DNA of 64,000 nt from Acarospora socialis (GCA_025617375.2 JAMYGW020000001.1:1674001-1738000), one strand, 5' to 3'; positions 32,710 through 45,352 are shown, counted from the first letter of the stretch. Translations and numbers: made by a program. Notes: a model not told the origin generated them from the sequence alone.

Positions 32710-35700
32710 TCATCTTAGCACATCATGCGACGCCCTAGGAGACCCAAAGCCCCTCCTGAGTAGTTCCTGGATCTCGACGCTGTGCCTCACTGTCGCCTCT
32801 CCCGGACCACCCTTACCGTTCTCCGTAGCCACCGTGACCTCCTCATCATGCTCGGCGGAAGAATGCCTTCTCCTCAAGACCTGTGCCTCGGACCGCCCTT
32901 CCTCCATCACGCGCGGCCGATCCAGCAAGTCCTGGATCTCGCCTTCCCGTTTTGCTTCAGCAGCCTCATTGGCAGTTCCCAGATTGGACCTCCTCCGACT
33001 ACCTTCCAATCCCTGCCGAAGCTCCGAGGCAGCCGCTTCTTCAAACCTCCGCCTGATGGCACGGTCTTGCTCCAGTGCTTGGAAAACGTCGACGTCCGTG
33101 GGCGACCAGGCGGCCCGCATGGAGCGAAAGGTTACTTCTAGGATGCAGCAGCAGGCGACGATGAGGATGAGCGTGAGCCACCAGAGTACGTTGTGGCCGA
33201 AGCGATGCAGCAAGCCCGCGCGAACGTTGTAGATGACGTTGTTCTTGTACACGGCGCTGAGCACGATATTCCAGAGGAACCAGCCGCCGACAGAGAGGAA
33301 GATGGCGAGAGCGCAAGTGAAGGATTTGTTGTCCAGTTCGATCAGCTGCATCTTCAGGCTGATGAAGATGATGGCGGCGGTGAATGTAAGGGCGCCCATG
33401 GCGTGCAAGCCATTGTCCTTTGTGAATAATGTCTGGCCGTAAATCGCCAGCATGACGAAGAAGATGATGATGGACTCGGAAGAAGCCATGAAGGCCCAGT
33501 TCAAGTATACTTTGATATTGAAGCCGCCGTTCCGCTGCCCTTTCGTGTAGAGCTCGGGGACAGCAAGAAGGGTAGACGCGGAGAGATCTTTCTCGAAGAT
33601 GCCCATGAAGATGACGGGAAGGGAGGTGAAGAGGGTGTTGAACATGCTCAGAGACCATGGCTCGTAAAGTGAGGTGCCAGTATAGCCACACCAGCGTTGG
33701 TAGAGGGCTTGTGTGAGATAGAAAAGCTGCAGGGCAGATCAGCATCGCAGTTCACATATTTCTCAAGAGACTTTAACAACGTACCATCTCCTTCCAGAAC
33801 GTGCCCAGTGTATACTTGCACGTTCTGATATAGTTCCATCGGCCGTGTACAAGCAGAAGTTTCAATAAGAACCGAAACTGAGCAATCGAATAGTCGGATG
33901 TCCTCGCGGCCTGTAAGCCTTCTTTCCCAGTGATACCAATCCCGACATGCGCCTCCTGAATCATGGCAATATCATTTGCACCATCACCGATGGCTAGGGT
34001 GATGGAACTTTTGACCTTCTTACGGATGGCTTTGACCAATGACGCTTTTTGACTTGGACTGGCTCTGCAGCAGATTACCGAATCAACAAGAACCGCCAAG
34101 TCGATGAACAGGTTCCACACAGTCTCTTCTGCTTCGATTAGCAAAAGCGTCTGACCGTCAACCACGACGACAGAATGGGCTACGTTGCTATGGCTGAGGT
34201 CAATGATGGTAGCCGCGATGCGCCGACTCACTTCTCCCGCCTCATGGTCCAGTATTGTGATGGATGAGTAGTCCTTGATGAGTCTGCATGACTGACCGAT
34301 GTTGATCGCTGTCTCACGCTTGTCACCGGTCAGCATCCATAGTTTTATGTTCGCTCTCCTTAATTTGTCGATAGCTTCTGGGACCCCGCCCTGCAGCTTA
34401 TCTTCAATTGCAGTAGCACCAGCGAGCTCAAAGTCCTTCTCGACCAATTCCCCAGCCCTCTCAATCATCTCTTGTCGATCTACCAGGCTTGTCGTGGCAT
34501 CGAGATAGACCTTCTGCCATGTCCGGTACTCTTGCTCGTCTAGATAACGGTAGCCATAGAGAAGCGTTCTCAACCCCTCCGTGGCAAAGTCGTTGATATG
34601 CTGGAAGCAACGTTCGAAAACTGCCGCGTCGTCTGCGACCATGGCTTCTTCCACAAGCTCGTCCGCAACGTTTGTCTGGAAAGATAGCCTGCCTGCTGAC
34701 GGTGAAAAAGAGCCTCTGCCACCGAACTGCGCTGATGAGCGGTTGGGTTGATATACACTATCGTCATCTAGCATAGACACGTCAATGTCGGTTTCCCGGT
34801 CCCTCAACCAAGAGTCCAGTTCGTCCCGAATGGGCTGCAGTCTGTTGGCGGTCAGGCTGGGTCTGCTGATCCCACTCATGCTGGGACGACCAAGGCTCAA
34901 ACTTTTCCTGGTCACGCTGTTCTTACGGCCAAATTGCTCGCTGTTGCGCCGAATTGCTTCTTGAGCTTCGATACTCTTTCGCTTGCTAGCCCTATTCTCC
35001 ACTTCCATAGCTTTACTGGCAGCAAGGCCTGACAGTCTAAGGCGCTGTATAAGGGTGGAGTCCGCTCCTTTGCAAAATATGCAAATATGCTTGTTCGGCA
35101 TGCGTACGATAATGGACATGCGCTTCCTCTTGCTAGAGAACTCGATTATGTCAAGAATCTCGTAGACCTCAAAGTTAGGTTCACCCTCTGGACCTGCCGG
35201 CCACGTCTTGATTGTGATGGTACCGGCTTGCCTGTCCACCATCAAGTAGCCCAGCTCCTGCGCCGCGGTTACTAGGGCCAACTCGTCTGGCGAAGCCGCT
35301 TGGTAATTGATTTCCCCGTCGCTCGTAACCTCGGGCAAACAAGTGTGACAGAGTGCAATGGAAAGTAAAAAAAATCGACACTTCCGCGCAAACAGTGTTT
35401 GGGGCCGGTACTGGATGTACTGAAGAAGGTCGGCGGTCCTTAGCTCAGGTTGTGTCTTGTTAGGTCTTGCGGACGACCTCCATTGTGATGCAATCGAGCC
35501 CTGACGGGCTACTCCTGCATTGGAGATGCGTCCGTTACGTCCAGTATGTTGCCCTTCTGGCCATGTAGGGCTCCAGCTGAGCTCCGATGCTCTGTCATTT
35601 CCATACGCAGGCTTCTTGCCCCTGCCGTGACTTTTAGATTGTGTTGTCTGTAGATCTATTGCACGAGAATTCTCATGCGGCAGGTCAATGTCGTGAAGCC

Positions 35701-37923
35701 ATGCTGTCCCGGCCACGCTCAGTTTACGGAAGCGCATCGAATTGTTGGTCAACGTCCCGGTCTTGTCAGAGAAAATGTAGCTAGGATCTGTTAGCATTAC
35801 TGAGAGATGAAATTCCAAGAAAAGCCGACCCACCTCACTTGGCCCAACTCCTCGTTTATGGTGGAGGTTCTTGCTTCCATTGGCGTATTCGAGTCCTCAT
35901 CATACATATCGATGTCGTTCATCAAGATCATCTGGAACAGCTTCACGATCTCCAAACTGACGTAGAGTGACAGTGGAATCATCGTATTGAACATGATGAT
36001 GAAAGACGCAAATATAGGGAAGAAACCAACACCAGCATTTATTAAATACCACGACTTCCTCTCTCTCCGCCGGGCCCAGACCTGGTAGGCAGCAGTGTTG
36101 AAGATCGCAAGAACAATGACGAAGATCACAATGATGACGACGACTTTGTTGACGACCGCTTGCAACGCCGGAGCTTTGATGCGTGGATTCTTGGAGGCAT
36201 TCATGCGGATCTTGCACTCCTCACCTGTGTAGATGACCATACCGACCACTTCGTTGGTATTGCGGAGAATGCTCCCCCGGTATACAATTTCGTTGTTTGT
36301 CAAAGGTTGCGTCTCAGCACCAACTGTGACCTTCCCTTCAAAATTGTAGAGATCCAGATTGGGATCTTCTACCACGAAGTGAGCACCACAGGTTGTTAAG
36401 TTGTCCAGGGTTTTGCAACTCTGTGCCAGCGGTGGTGAAGGCTGTTTAGTCTTCAGATTCGTCTCCCCATCTAGTGCCATGGTCTCGAAGTACGCCACGC
36501 CATTTCGCCCGTCAACATGCAAGACTGCCAAGTCTGCTGGCGCCGCTTCATCGCGCCGGAGCTTGATAACATCGCCCACTTGAACATCCTTCCATTTGGT
36601 TTTCGCCCAGTGCTTTGGCCCTGACGTTGGAGAAACCACGGGCTTTCCGCCTTCCGAATCCTCGGAAGTGGGGTTGTACGCATGAAGGACCATTGCATCG
36701 CTGTTGTTCTCTATTTTATCAAGCCGATAACGTCGTAAATCATCGTAGCCCTCTTTTGCCATTGAAATGCTGACGAAGAACAGTAAAGGAACAATGGTCG
36801 TATAAGATCCTGTGGTGCTTAATGTGGGTATCATCTGCATAACTGAAACACATAAGAAATAAAAGTTGGCAAGCTTCGAGAACTGTGCGAACAGTTGGCG
36901 CGGTAGGAAGTTCCATAGTGTATAACGACTCGACCGTATCGTATTTCCAATATGTTGCTTTCCGGTTCGTTCATCGGTCAAGGTCTTCTTCCTTCTTGGG
37001 TCCAGATCTATATGCCTGCCGTCCTTACTTGGCGGTGTTTGCTTGATATGGAGGATGGCCTTCTGCAACTTCCGATATGTCGCTCCGAAATCGCCTATAA
37101 AACCAGCCCGATCTGTTCTCGTCTTGACCCAAGTCTCATAGTGAGGCAAAGAAGGTAATACATGTGCTGACTTTACATCTCGTGGCGGTGGTACGCAATG
37201 TCTGTAGTCATCGGGTATAGGAGCAACGCTGACTGTAGCCCCGCCTTTCTTGACACTGCTTGCCAGAGGATTGAGATTGTTTGGTCCGCCTGTTCCGCTC
37301 GATGATCCTACTGAATCCAGCTCAATGGTGGAACCTGCAACTTGTTCCTGTAGGCTCCTGTTGAACAGAGATCTTCTCAGAGAATATCCCCGATCTCTAT
37401 TACGAGGTGAATCCGTCGAAGCCGCTTCACGCCTTGTCGATGAGCCATGTCCGGGTGATAATGGAGACGTGACTTGGTCTGGTGATCTGCCGGTTCTAAG
37501 TACGCCCCTAGTCGGCATAGCTGCAACTTTCCCAGTGTCTAGCACCAAGTTCGGCGTTCGAAAACGTTTTGAGGAACTAGAACCCTCTGCATTATGTGCC
37601 TTGGCATTCTCTTTGAGTGCACTGTAGTTCGAACTCTCGGTAGCCATGGGCTGCTCGACGTCTAACGAAAACCTCACCCTCGACGTAGGACTGGTAGCGG
37701 ATTGCGGCATTGACGTGGTAGGGTCGCCGAGCGCGTTGGTCCTGGATGTACTGTTGTGAGGATCACTCCTTGTTCGTCTCCAATCCCTCGAACCATCCAC
37801 AGCATTGAATTCCTCTTGCGCCCCCACACTCGGTGCTTCATCGAGCTGCGCTGACCGAGGCCTTCTCAGGCCACCTTCGACCTGGTCTCTTCCGCCCGAG
37901 CCGTCATGATCATTGTTTGCCAT
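32710..37923 (-). CDS. DNF3: P4-type phospholipid-translocating ATPase (flippase), Dnf3 type
   Basis: Three exons, 35834-37923, 33785-35780 and 32710-33726, encode 1700 residues. A ~300-residue disordered cytosolic N terminus precedes the P4-ATPase core: DGETNLKTKQ in the actuator domain, the phosphorylation loop DKTGTLTNNSMRF at the exon 1/2 junction, SPDELALVTAAQELGY, KGADSTLIQRL, MLTGDKRETAINIGQSC and the hinge GDGANDIAMIQEAHVG. Ten TM segments follow the usual 4+6 plan. The stretch GITGKEGLQAARTSDYSIAQ, the RWNYIRTCKYTLGTFWKE-like loop and the C-terminal ALEQDRAIRRRFEEAAASEL pattern agree better with yeast Dnf3 than with Drs2, Neo1 or Dnf1/2 (from memory). It moves aminophospholipids to the cytosolic leaflet in Golgi or plasma membrane with a Cdc50-family subunit. 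Confidence 0.93.
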
Positions 37924-38346
37924 GACTGAGACAACGTGATGGCTTCATGAGCTGAATGAAAGATCCAACGTTTGGGCGTAGTGGACACGGTGCCGGAGTT
38001 GGATGAGTGGCTTAGCCCCGGGAGGTTTGGATCCCTAAGCTGTAACAAGGGCGCGCAACGCCGCAAACAAGTCGTGTTGGTCGCAACCTATTATTGGCAA
38101 CGTCCATGAGCAACTGTGGGCCAACTTCGTAATTGATACTTGTCAATGAGTATCTCCATCTTTCGCCGGAGAATTAGAATAATCAGTATGGTAAACTTTC
38201 GCTCGGCTCGGTGACGTACCAGCCGACCCTTTGTGAAACTAAAAACAACTTCTCCGGTCCCTCGGGTTCGAGATGTGAGGTACGAGTGGAGAGCTCTAGC
38301 CGCTTTAAGCTTAGCTACCACTCACCCAGACTCGCCCATAAGGTAA
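37924..38346. other. Flippase promoter region
   Basis: No gene in this 420-bp stretch upstream of the Dnf3-type ATPase; it ends at the MITE-like element. Confidence 0.5.
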
Positions 38347-38860
38347 CGAAATACTAGAACCACCCCCGACTTGAGAATTCCTTTCTTGTTCCACCCCTAA
38401 ATCAAGGTTATTTCGCAATTCTTCCCCACCCATCTCCCCCTACCTATTGAAACCTATTTTTGGGCCCTCTATAGGTACCTAGACTTATGTCTAAAGTCAT
38501 GCCTAAACTCATGTCTAAAAGTCACACCTAAACTCATGTCTAAACTCATGCCTAAAAGTCACACCTAACTCATGCCTGAAGTCACACCTAGACTCATGCC
38601 TAGACTCATGCCTAGACTCATGCCTAAAGTCACATCTAAACTCATGCCTAAACTCATGTCTAAACTCAAGTCAGAGAGATGACTATTGACATGGAGTTAG
38701 GCATGAGTTTAGGCATGAGGTTAGGTGGGAGTCTAGGTGTGAAGACCTAAAATCTTAGGTGTAGATAGGTAGGGGAGGTGGGGAGAATTGCGAAAAAAAT
38801 CTTGATTTAGGGGTGAAACGAGAAGGAAATTCTTAAGTCAGGGGCGATTCTAGTAATTCG
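38347..38860. mobile_element. MITE-like element with ~100-bp terminal inverted repeats
   Basis: The left arm (38347 to ~38449) and the reverse complement of the right arm (~38760-38860) align almost end to end: CGAAATACTAGAACC against CGAATTACTAGAATC, then shared blocks CACCCCTAAATCAAG, TTTCGCAATTC and TCCCCCTACCTAT. About 85% of positions agree by eye. The ~300-bp centre has no coding capacity and is a tandem array of CCTAAACTCATG/AGTCACACCTAAACTC units (38488-38668), followed by the same units inverted (38697-38740), so the whole could fold as a hairpin. If the outermost CGAA bases are target, both ends abut TA next to CTAGA, which would suit a Tc1/mariner-type TA duplication; this is uncertain. 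A related relic lies at 4.4-4.6 kb. Confidence 0.75.
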
Positions 38861-39511
38861 CCGTAGCCACCTCCTCTGTCACCTACCTCAGGTAGGTAGC
38901 CTCGGCCTTACTCCGTACCTGACTTACCTAAGGTAGGTAGGTACTTTTGACTACTTATGGGATAGGATAGCTTTACTACCGGGTATTGAGACCGTCGTTC
39001 AAGAGGAGTCTGTTGAATTGTTGGCTTGAGCGATAGCAGTGTTTCCAATGTATTAATGGCTGATGACCGTTCCTAACATTCCACATATCCTGAAACCCAA
39101 GCGACTTGCGCGGTGTAGCTCTTAACGTACAGTTAGGGAAGAATGAAAGTCTTAATCGTGTCTGAGAAGTGCGAATTCGATCCGCTGTACCTGACAAGCC
39201 GAATCCTCCCATCTCCGGAACGGGAGCTATGTTGACAGAAGCACTTTTCGTGCATGTCTGCAGAAAAAAGCAAGCACACCGAGACGAGAAAATTAAGCGT
39301 GAATGCTTCCGGCGACCATGGACGAAGAAAAAAATTTTGTAATCGAGAGTTACACTGATCACTTCTGAGGGAAACTGTGGATAGATCCCCGGACCTCAGA
39401 CCACCGTGAGTGAAAATGCTTTCAACTTCCTGATAACGCCCGATTGCCAGCCAAACATGAGCCAGACTCCGGAGTGTGGGGCGAATTGCCCTTGACATCG
39501 AGAGCTCTGGC
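38861..39511. other. Intergenic, MITE to homeobox gene 3' end
   Basis: No gene seen. It starts with a cluster of ACCTACCTCAGGTAGGTA and TTACCTAAGGTAGGTAGGTA near-palindromes (38881-38942). Confidence 0.5.
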
Positions 39512-41413
39512 CTACATCACCGCATTCTCGGGTGACAGACTCGATGGGTCGATCGTGCCAAACGCCACCATGCTGTGCATGTCCATCTCCTCGCTGCTAC
39601 CTTCCTCCTGCATGTGCATCCCGAGTGCCGGTTCCTCAAGGTGGGGCGAATGCATTGGCAGATTGAGTGACTGTTTCGAGTACATCTCACTGAGCATTAA
39701 CCCATCGTCGGAGAGGCTCGCGTGGGGATCGTGTGACATGGACAGGAAATCGGCGGAAGCGCTTCGGTGCATGGTCGAAAGCTGTGGTGACTGGTCGGCA
39801 ATGACTGGGTCACCATGACTGCCCGTCGAGAGGGGCGAGACGGACGGATTGAGACCGCTAGAAGGGTCAACCATGGGTGATAGGAACGGTAAGCTGTAGT
39901 TTGTGTTGAAGTGGGCCGCTGGCACAGGGTCGGCGAGAGCTGCCGAGGTGAAGAACCCTGGGCTGGCGTATTCTGACGGCGAAGTCGTTGTAGCGGCGGA
40001 CATGGGATACGGCCGGAAATCGAGACCGTAACCGGACGTCGTATCAATCCGCAGATTAGCCCCCAGAGGTCCGAAGTTATTCGAGTGCTGTGGGATCGGT
40101 GCAAATATACTCGCGTCTGAAATGGTGGTGGACGGGTGTTGTATGTGAAATGATGGCATGGGGGATTGCAGCATGGAGAAGTCGATGGCAACGGGTACAG
40201 ATCTGCTTCGGGTCCGCTTGTGGCCACGAGGGCCAGGGTGGAGGCTCATGCCAAACGGATTCTCCTGGAACATGCCCAGATAAGGATGACTCGCGTGATT
40301 CGGCTGAGAAGCGGGCCGATGGTTGATGGGAGACACAGGCGCAGACGCGGACATGATGTTGGAGTCGAATTGATTGTGCCGATGTTGAAATGACTCCAAG
40401 GAGACGAGTTTCGCCAACTGGCCGCTCAAAACCTTGGAATGACCACCAAGGTGGTGTATCATGACCTGAGACGCCTGCTGGTCTTCGGTAAAGTCCCCGC
40501 ATTGATAGAATCCACCGGAGCCGGAAGAGTCCATGAAGAAGTTGGGTGGCCGGTTCAATTCGATGAGGAGTCCACCAGGCCTCTGAGGGCTGCCGGGACC
40601 GTTCGATGATGGGTCACCGTTCTCGAGGGTAATATTCTTGATGTTTGCGAACGGATACTCAATCTTGTAACCGGCCGAATCATTATTGATATAGTAAGTG
40701 AGACATGCTTTGTCCGGCGAATAGAAGACTACAAGATCCATTGCGTTCTGACCGACTCGACGCCACGACCCTATACTCAAGGAACGGCAAGCAAAATGAT
40801 GGATGACTACCGTTGGTAAGCGTACCCTCCGACCAGGTGCGTCACGGGATGATACATACCGACTTTACTCGAGTTACTTGACTCTGCGTTGAAAGGCAGA
40901 CCATGGTTGCCATAAGCAGGCATGGGTCCTCCGGGACGGGCGAGAAAGCTTCGGCCGAAGGGCTTGCCAGTCTCCATGGCCTGAATGGCGAGGTATTGGC
41001 GCATTGACTCCGGGATCGCATCGCAGTCTTCTCCGGTTTCGATACTCTTCTTTGCCAACAACTTGATCTTCGCCCGTCTGCGACTTCCGGGGTCAGCAAT
41101 CCAAGATCCCACATTCCAGACGACGCGACACGAACCTGTTCTGGAACCAGATCTGCACCGATCGCTCCGTCATGTTGATATCCTGGGCAATCCGTTCCCG
41201 CACGGCAGCCGTCGGGGTAGGGTTCTTGTTAAACTCTACCTCCAGCGTCGCAAGCTGGTCTTGCGTCGCCCGTTGACGCTTCTGATTCTTCTGCTGCTGT
41301 GTCAGGGTGCTCTTTCGGGGTGGGCGGCGCGAAGACGAAGTGCTGGCGGCGGCCGAAGCCGTCGGCGAGGGAGTGGATGAAGACATTGACTCGATCTTTG
41401 TCACGCTCTGCAT
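39512..41413 (-). CDS. Homeodomain transcription factor
   Basis: Exons 41136-41413, 40860-41077 and 39512-40770 encode 584 residues. After a Ser/Pro/Ala-rich start comes a homeodomain (~30-95): [38 protein letters not shown] and the recognition helix [19 protein letters not shown], split by an intron inside QNR|RAK. A conserved region then follows ([56 protein letters not shown]), characteristic of a fungal homeobox family with a C-terminal partner domain. The remaining ~300 residues are Ser/Pro/His-rich and disordered, a likely activation region. I chose the ATG at 41413 (MQSVTKIE); a second Met lies nine codons in. The exact orthologue is not certain, so no symbol is given. Fungal homeobox factors commonly control conidiation and fruiting. 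Confidence 0.9.
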
Positions 41414-42563
41414 GCGTCGTGCGCAGTCGAGGAGGGTAATCGGGAATTCGGTAGGTCGATTGTTATCTTGGATTCTGGTTTTTCCCGATATGCTGGATGT
41501 GATGGATGCTACGTCAACTGTCTGGAACGATGGGTTTGAGGTTGACGGTGGCAATATTGAAATAATGAGAGCATGCAGGACAGATAGCGGTAGGTTGTAA
41601 TATGAGTTGACGAATGTAATTTGAATAAGTAGATAGCTGAATTTCGCTGTCCCCGGGCAGGAATAGATCTTCTGTGTTACTCGACAAGGGTGAAGGAGGG
41701 CGTAATGGGACCGAAAGGAGCGTGGGTTGTGTTGTAACGTAAAAAAACAAAGCAGAAAGAAGCCGAAGGAGTGTTATGGAGCCGAAAAGAGTGGACGGCG
41801 TCCGTGAGGGCGACAAACAAAAAGAGAAGGAAAAGGAGGAAAAGAAGATCAAGTCAAGACCGTCAAGTAATGAACGACGATGAGGTCAAAAGGATGGATG
41901 GTGATAGTGGAGAAGGCGGTGATGATGGTGAAGGGCGGAGATCGGGGGGGCAAGCAGGAGATTGAGCGAGTGTTGGGATGGAGAGGGGCGTGGGCGGTTC
42001 TCAATGGTGCGTGTGGGAGTGAGTGAGAAAAGGCGTGGGAGCGACAGCGAAAGGGGCAGTCAGGTACCTTAGGTACAAGGTTAACGTTAACTACTGTATA
42101 CAATGCAGGTAAGGTACCGGTAGGAAGTGCAGGGATTACGAAGTACTTCGTGTACAGTACCTAGGTAGGTAAAACTACCTACTCTTGTACCTATTATTGT
42201 TTTCTCTGTGGGCGGGAGTTGCTGCGAGGAATCCCGGCCTTCGGCTAAAAACTTGCACGATCCAGTCAGTCACTGAGGTGGTGGGCTGCCAATTCCATGA
42301 TGGCTTCCTGCCGCCCACGATGCTACTAAGTTTAAATCAATCTACAATACGGAGTACAAGGCAAGACATGACGAGCCAAGTATCTTCTCAACAATCAGAT
42401 TTCTTCGAAGCAGCTGCAGTCTTTTTATTTTAAGGTAGGTAGACAGCAGTGCGTGAGTCCATCGAGAGAGACGGCGCTTCTGCTGTTCAGCCATCATCCG
42501 ATCTATGTACATTGACTGCAATGTCATTTTTGGTTTCGTCCTCTTCTTCTTCTTCTTCTTCTT

Positions 42564-42594
<31 letters not shown>

Positions 42595-43677
42595 TCTTCA
42601 ACATTATTGTTCTCTTCAGCGTCGACGGATGACTGACCACTGCACCAGCCAGTCGAGTTACTTTTGTCGTTTCAGATACGGCCTCCAGCCGCTGCCTCTC
42701 CACTTCAGGCGCCTCACAGGAACAGGTTTAGCCTCACACTAATTACTGAGCTAATGCAGGAACGCGCGACTAAAGGTAAGCGGATCGTCGGTGTCTGGCC
42801 CGCGGCTGAGTGAGTCAGCAAGTTCACGCATACTTGGAGCCCAAAATCCTACCGACGAGCATTCGGACGAGTGCCGCTACTCCATGATCAGGTAATGTAG
42901 GTAAGGTAAGGTACTTGCGCAGTGCAGATAATCCTACCTTGTACAGGTGCCACGTCTGCATTTGCAGCCGCCTTTGCCAACTGGGCTGGCCGAGCCTCTT
43001 GTTTCTCAAGGTATCTCTCATGTTGTCTACAGTGTTACCTACCTAGGTACTATAGATTGTGATGCCCGCGCCGCTCAAACCTGGAGAGTACCTTACTCGT
43101 ACCTTATCATTTACCTATGTGTAGATTGGGTAGTGAGGGACGGACCTAACTCCGTCGCTTAACTCTGCCGTGGATGTCTCCGGTCATGATTTCAGTCTCT
43201 CGGCCGCACGCATAGTACGTAAGGGAAAACGACATGGATCAGGGCTTCTTCAGCAAAACACAAGCACGGTAGTTACCTGAGCGCAAGAGTGAAAGCATCG
43301 CCTACGGATAGCGGAGACGTCAATAGTATAATGAGGACTCCTATCCGTGCAGACATCGATCCTCATGGTGCCATGAATACACCAATACTAAGTGCCTCAT
43401 CGAGAAGACCAAACTCGATTGTGGTGCCAAGGCATCACCCAAACACCGAAACGCCGCTTGCAGAGCGCGGCATGGCCACCAACACCCGCATCGGATGAGG
43501 GGGGCTGACCTCGACGAAATCTTCGGAGATGGGTTCATCATCCGACTGTTGACGGATCCAGAAGTTGACCCCACGATCAGCAAATTTCTTGCCTGGTCAA
43601 CATCCGAAACGATACGAGACAGATCCAGTGTTGCGAATGGATCATTGATTGGCTTGTTCATATGGCTCTCGCTCAAC
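41414..43677. other. Long upstream region of the homeobox gene
   Basis: 2.26 kb without a supported gene. It holds a purine-rich stretch at 41.8-42.0 kb, several TACCTTAGGTAC/ACCTAGGTAGGT near-palindromes (42065, 42160, 42900, 43037) and the trinucleotide run at 42.5 kb. Long upstream regions are usual for developmental regulators. Confidence 0.5.
42541..42592. repeat. (TTC)n/(CTT)n microsatellite
   Basis: About 17 uninterrupted TCT-type trinucleotides ending at CTTATC. Not within a supported gene. Confidence 0.95.
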
Positions 43678-44521
43678 TCATTCTTCGAATTGACTCCGCG
43701 GCGTGTGGGGGCTGTATCCCTTTCTCATCAAGAAGTTGGCCAGTTGCCCTTCGATTCTTGTGAACTGGTAACGGATCAGCTCATGCTTTGTTGATTTCAC
43801 TACAGCGCTTACCAGTCCCTTCTCCTCCACCACACCATCCTTAATCCAGATGCCGTACGAGCCCATCAAGTTAGCCATCATGATGTCGGTGAAAAGCCGA
43901 TCACCAACCACGGCGATCTGATCAGGTCTCGTGACGCCTAGTCCGGGAGCACGGCGGAAGTAATTGAAGATCTCATCTCTGCAGCCTGGCTTCTTCGTCG
44001 AATGTCTCAGCACTTTGACGCCAGTGTTGCTTTCGAGCAGATCGGCCTCTTTGTCCGACGAGTCGGAGGCAGTACCGGCAGAGTTGCTGACGATCAGGAG
44101 ACGAGAGCCTGGGTAGGCTTTGCGTAGTTCAGCGAACTTTGTCTGAGAAGAAAGAAATCAGAAATGACGAGGGCGGTTGTGGACCACCGTTCTCTTGTCA
44201 GACAACTCGACCCAAAAAGTCTTACTTGACCGCAGCATGTGCTTTGTAATATTTTCCGGGGGTTGCAGATATGGAAGTAAGAAAAGTAGGAATATGTACT
44301 CTATAATGACTGTGAACTACATTCTCCTTAGGTGTAGCAAAGCAATTGTCTTTGTCTAGGACTACAGCCCTGATGTCAACGTCCTTCTCTCCATGCTGCT
44401 TAACGAACGCTCTCGAGAGAGGAACAGGTAGCTGATTGAAGGTAGAGACGGTGCTATGAGGGAGACATAATGCAGGATCACGGAATAGTTTGAAGATGCT
44501 GAATGTTGCTGAAATATTCAT
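43678..44521 (-). CDS. GEP4: Mitochondrial phosphatidylglycerophosphatase Gep4 (HAD family)
   Basis: Exons 44300-44521, 43813-44142 and 43678-43764 encode 212 residues. HAD motif I appears as RAVVLDKDNCFATPKENVV (DKDN rather than DxDxT, as in Gep4/PTPMT-replacing enzymes), motif II as SRLLIVSNSAGT, motif III as the Lys in HSTKKPGC, and motif IV as QIAVVGDRLFTDIMMANLMG. It dephosphorylates phosphatidylglycerol-phosphate on the matrix side of the inner mitochondrial membrane in cardiolipin synthesis. Intron 1 is 157 bp. Intron 2 is 48 bp, in frame and stop-free, so retention would insert 16 residues. The gene is divergent from SmD3. Confidence 0.92.
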
Positions 44522-44783
44522 CTGATCTTCTGTAGGTTTAAAGCTGTACTACTTAACAAACTGATCTGGAAATGATTGATGTGCACCTCAATGAGACGGG
44601 AGAGCTTCGCCAAATTCCAAGGAAGCTTGGACGTTTCTTGAACCTCGAACATCCCACCGAGTACCGTCCTACCATCGCAACACAACCTCCTTAATATCCT
44701 CCGTAGCACTCATCCAGTACTCCAAGGGCAGTACAGAACATCTCTCCACGTCTGCACAAGAAGCGGGCCTTATCAGACTCACG
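44522..44783. promoter_or_regulatory. 262-bp divergent promoter between gep4 and SmD3
   Basis: The two ATGs face away from each other with only 262 bp between them, so 5' UTRs and promoters must be shared or overlapping. I could not pick a TATA box with confidence. Confidence 0.6.
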
Positions 44784-45352
44784 ATGACGAGCACAATCGG
44801 CATACCGATCAAATTGCTCAACGAAGCTCAGGTATACCGGCTATCTCCAGCGTGCACTACGCCCTCTCATAACCATCACTGACGTCGTGCTACCGCGCCA
44901 GGGTCATGTCGTCACTTTGGAAATCACGTCCGGCCAAGTCTACCGAGGCAAGCTGCTCGAAGGTGCGCTCGCCCTCGCTTTCTCTCTCCCCTCGCGTCCA
45001 GCCTCGTACAAACCGGCTAACATTTGCGTGCCCGTCTGATAGCGGAGGATAACATGAATGTCCAACTCAAGGATATCACCGTCACCGCGCGCGACGGTCG
45101 TGTGTCGCATCTGGATCAGGTGTACATACGAGGGAGCCATGTTAGGTTTTTTATCGTACCGGATATGCTGAGGTATGGTTCTGAAAACAGACGCAGGAGA
45201 GCGGGAGATTCGCAGAAAGTTTAACTGACGGCGATCTGGTTAGGAATGCGCCAATGTTCCGATCGAGAGGGATCAGAGGGCGCGGTGTAGGGTTGGCAAG
45301 AGGAAGGGCAACGGTCAACAGGGCGAGGGGCCAGAGGGGAGGCAGGGGTTAG
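44784..45352 (+). CDS. SMD3: Small nuclear ribonucleoprotein SmD3
   Basis: Four exons, 44784-44831, 44902-44962, 45043-45172 and 45244-45352, encode 115 residues. Sm1 motif: [39 protein letters not shown]. Sm2 motif: [20 protein letters not shown]. The tail is Arg/Gly-rich ([20 protein letters not shown]), the usual substrate for arginine methylation in SmD3. It is a core ring component of U1, U2, U4 and U5 snRNPs. No long open frame spans the gene because its exons are very short. Confidence 0.96.

Noticed and set aside
38488-38668. Regularly spaced repeats that might be read as a CRISPR-like array
   Set aside because: Units are 12-17 bp, contiguous and degenerate, without unique spacers, and lie inside a TIR-flanked element of a fungal genome.
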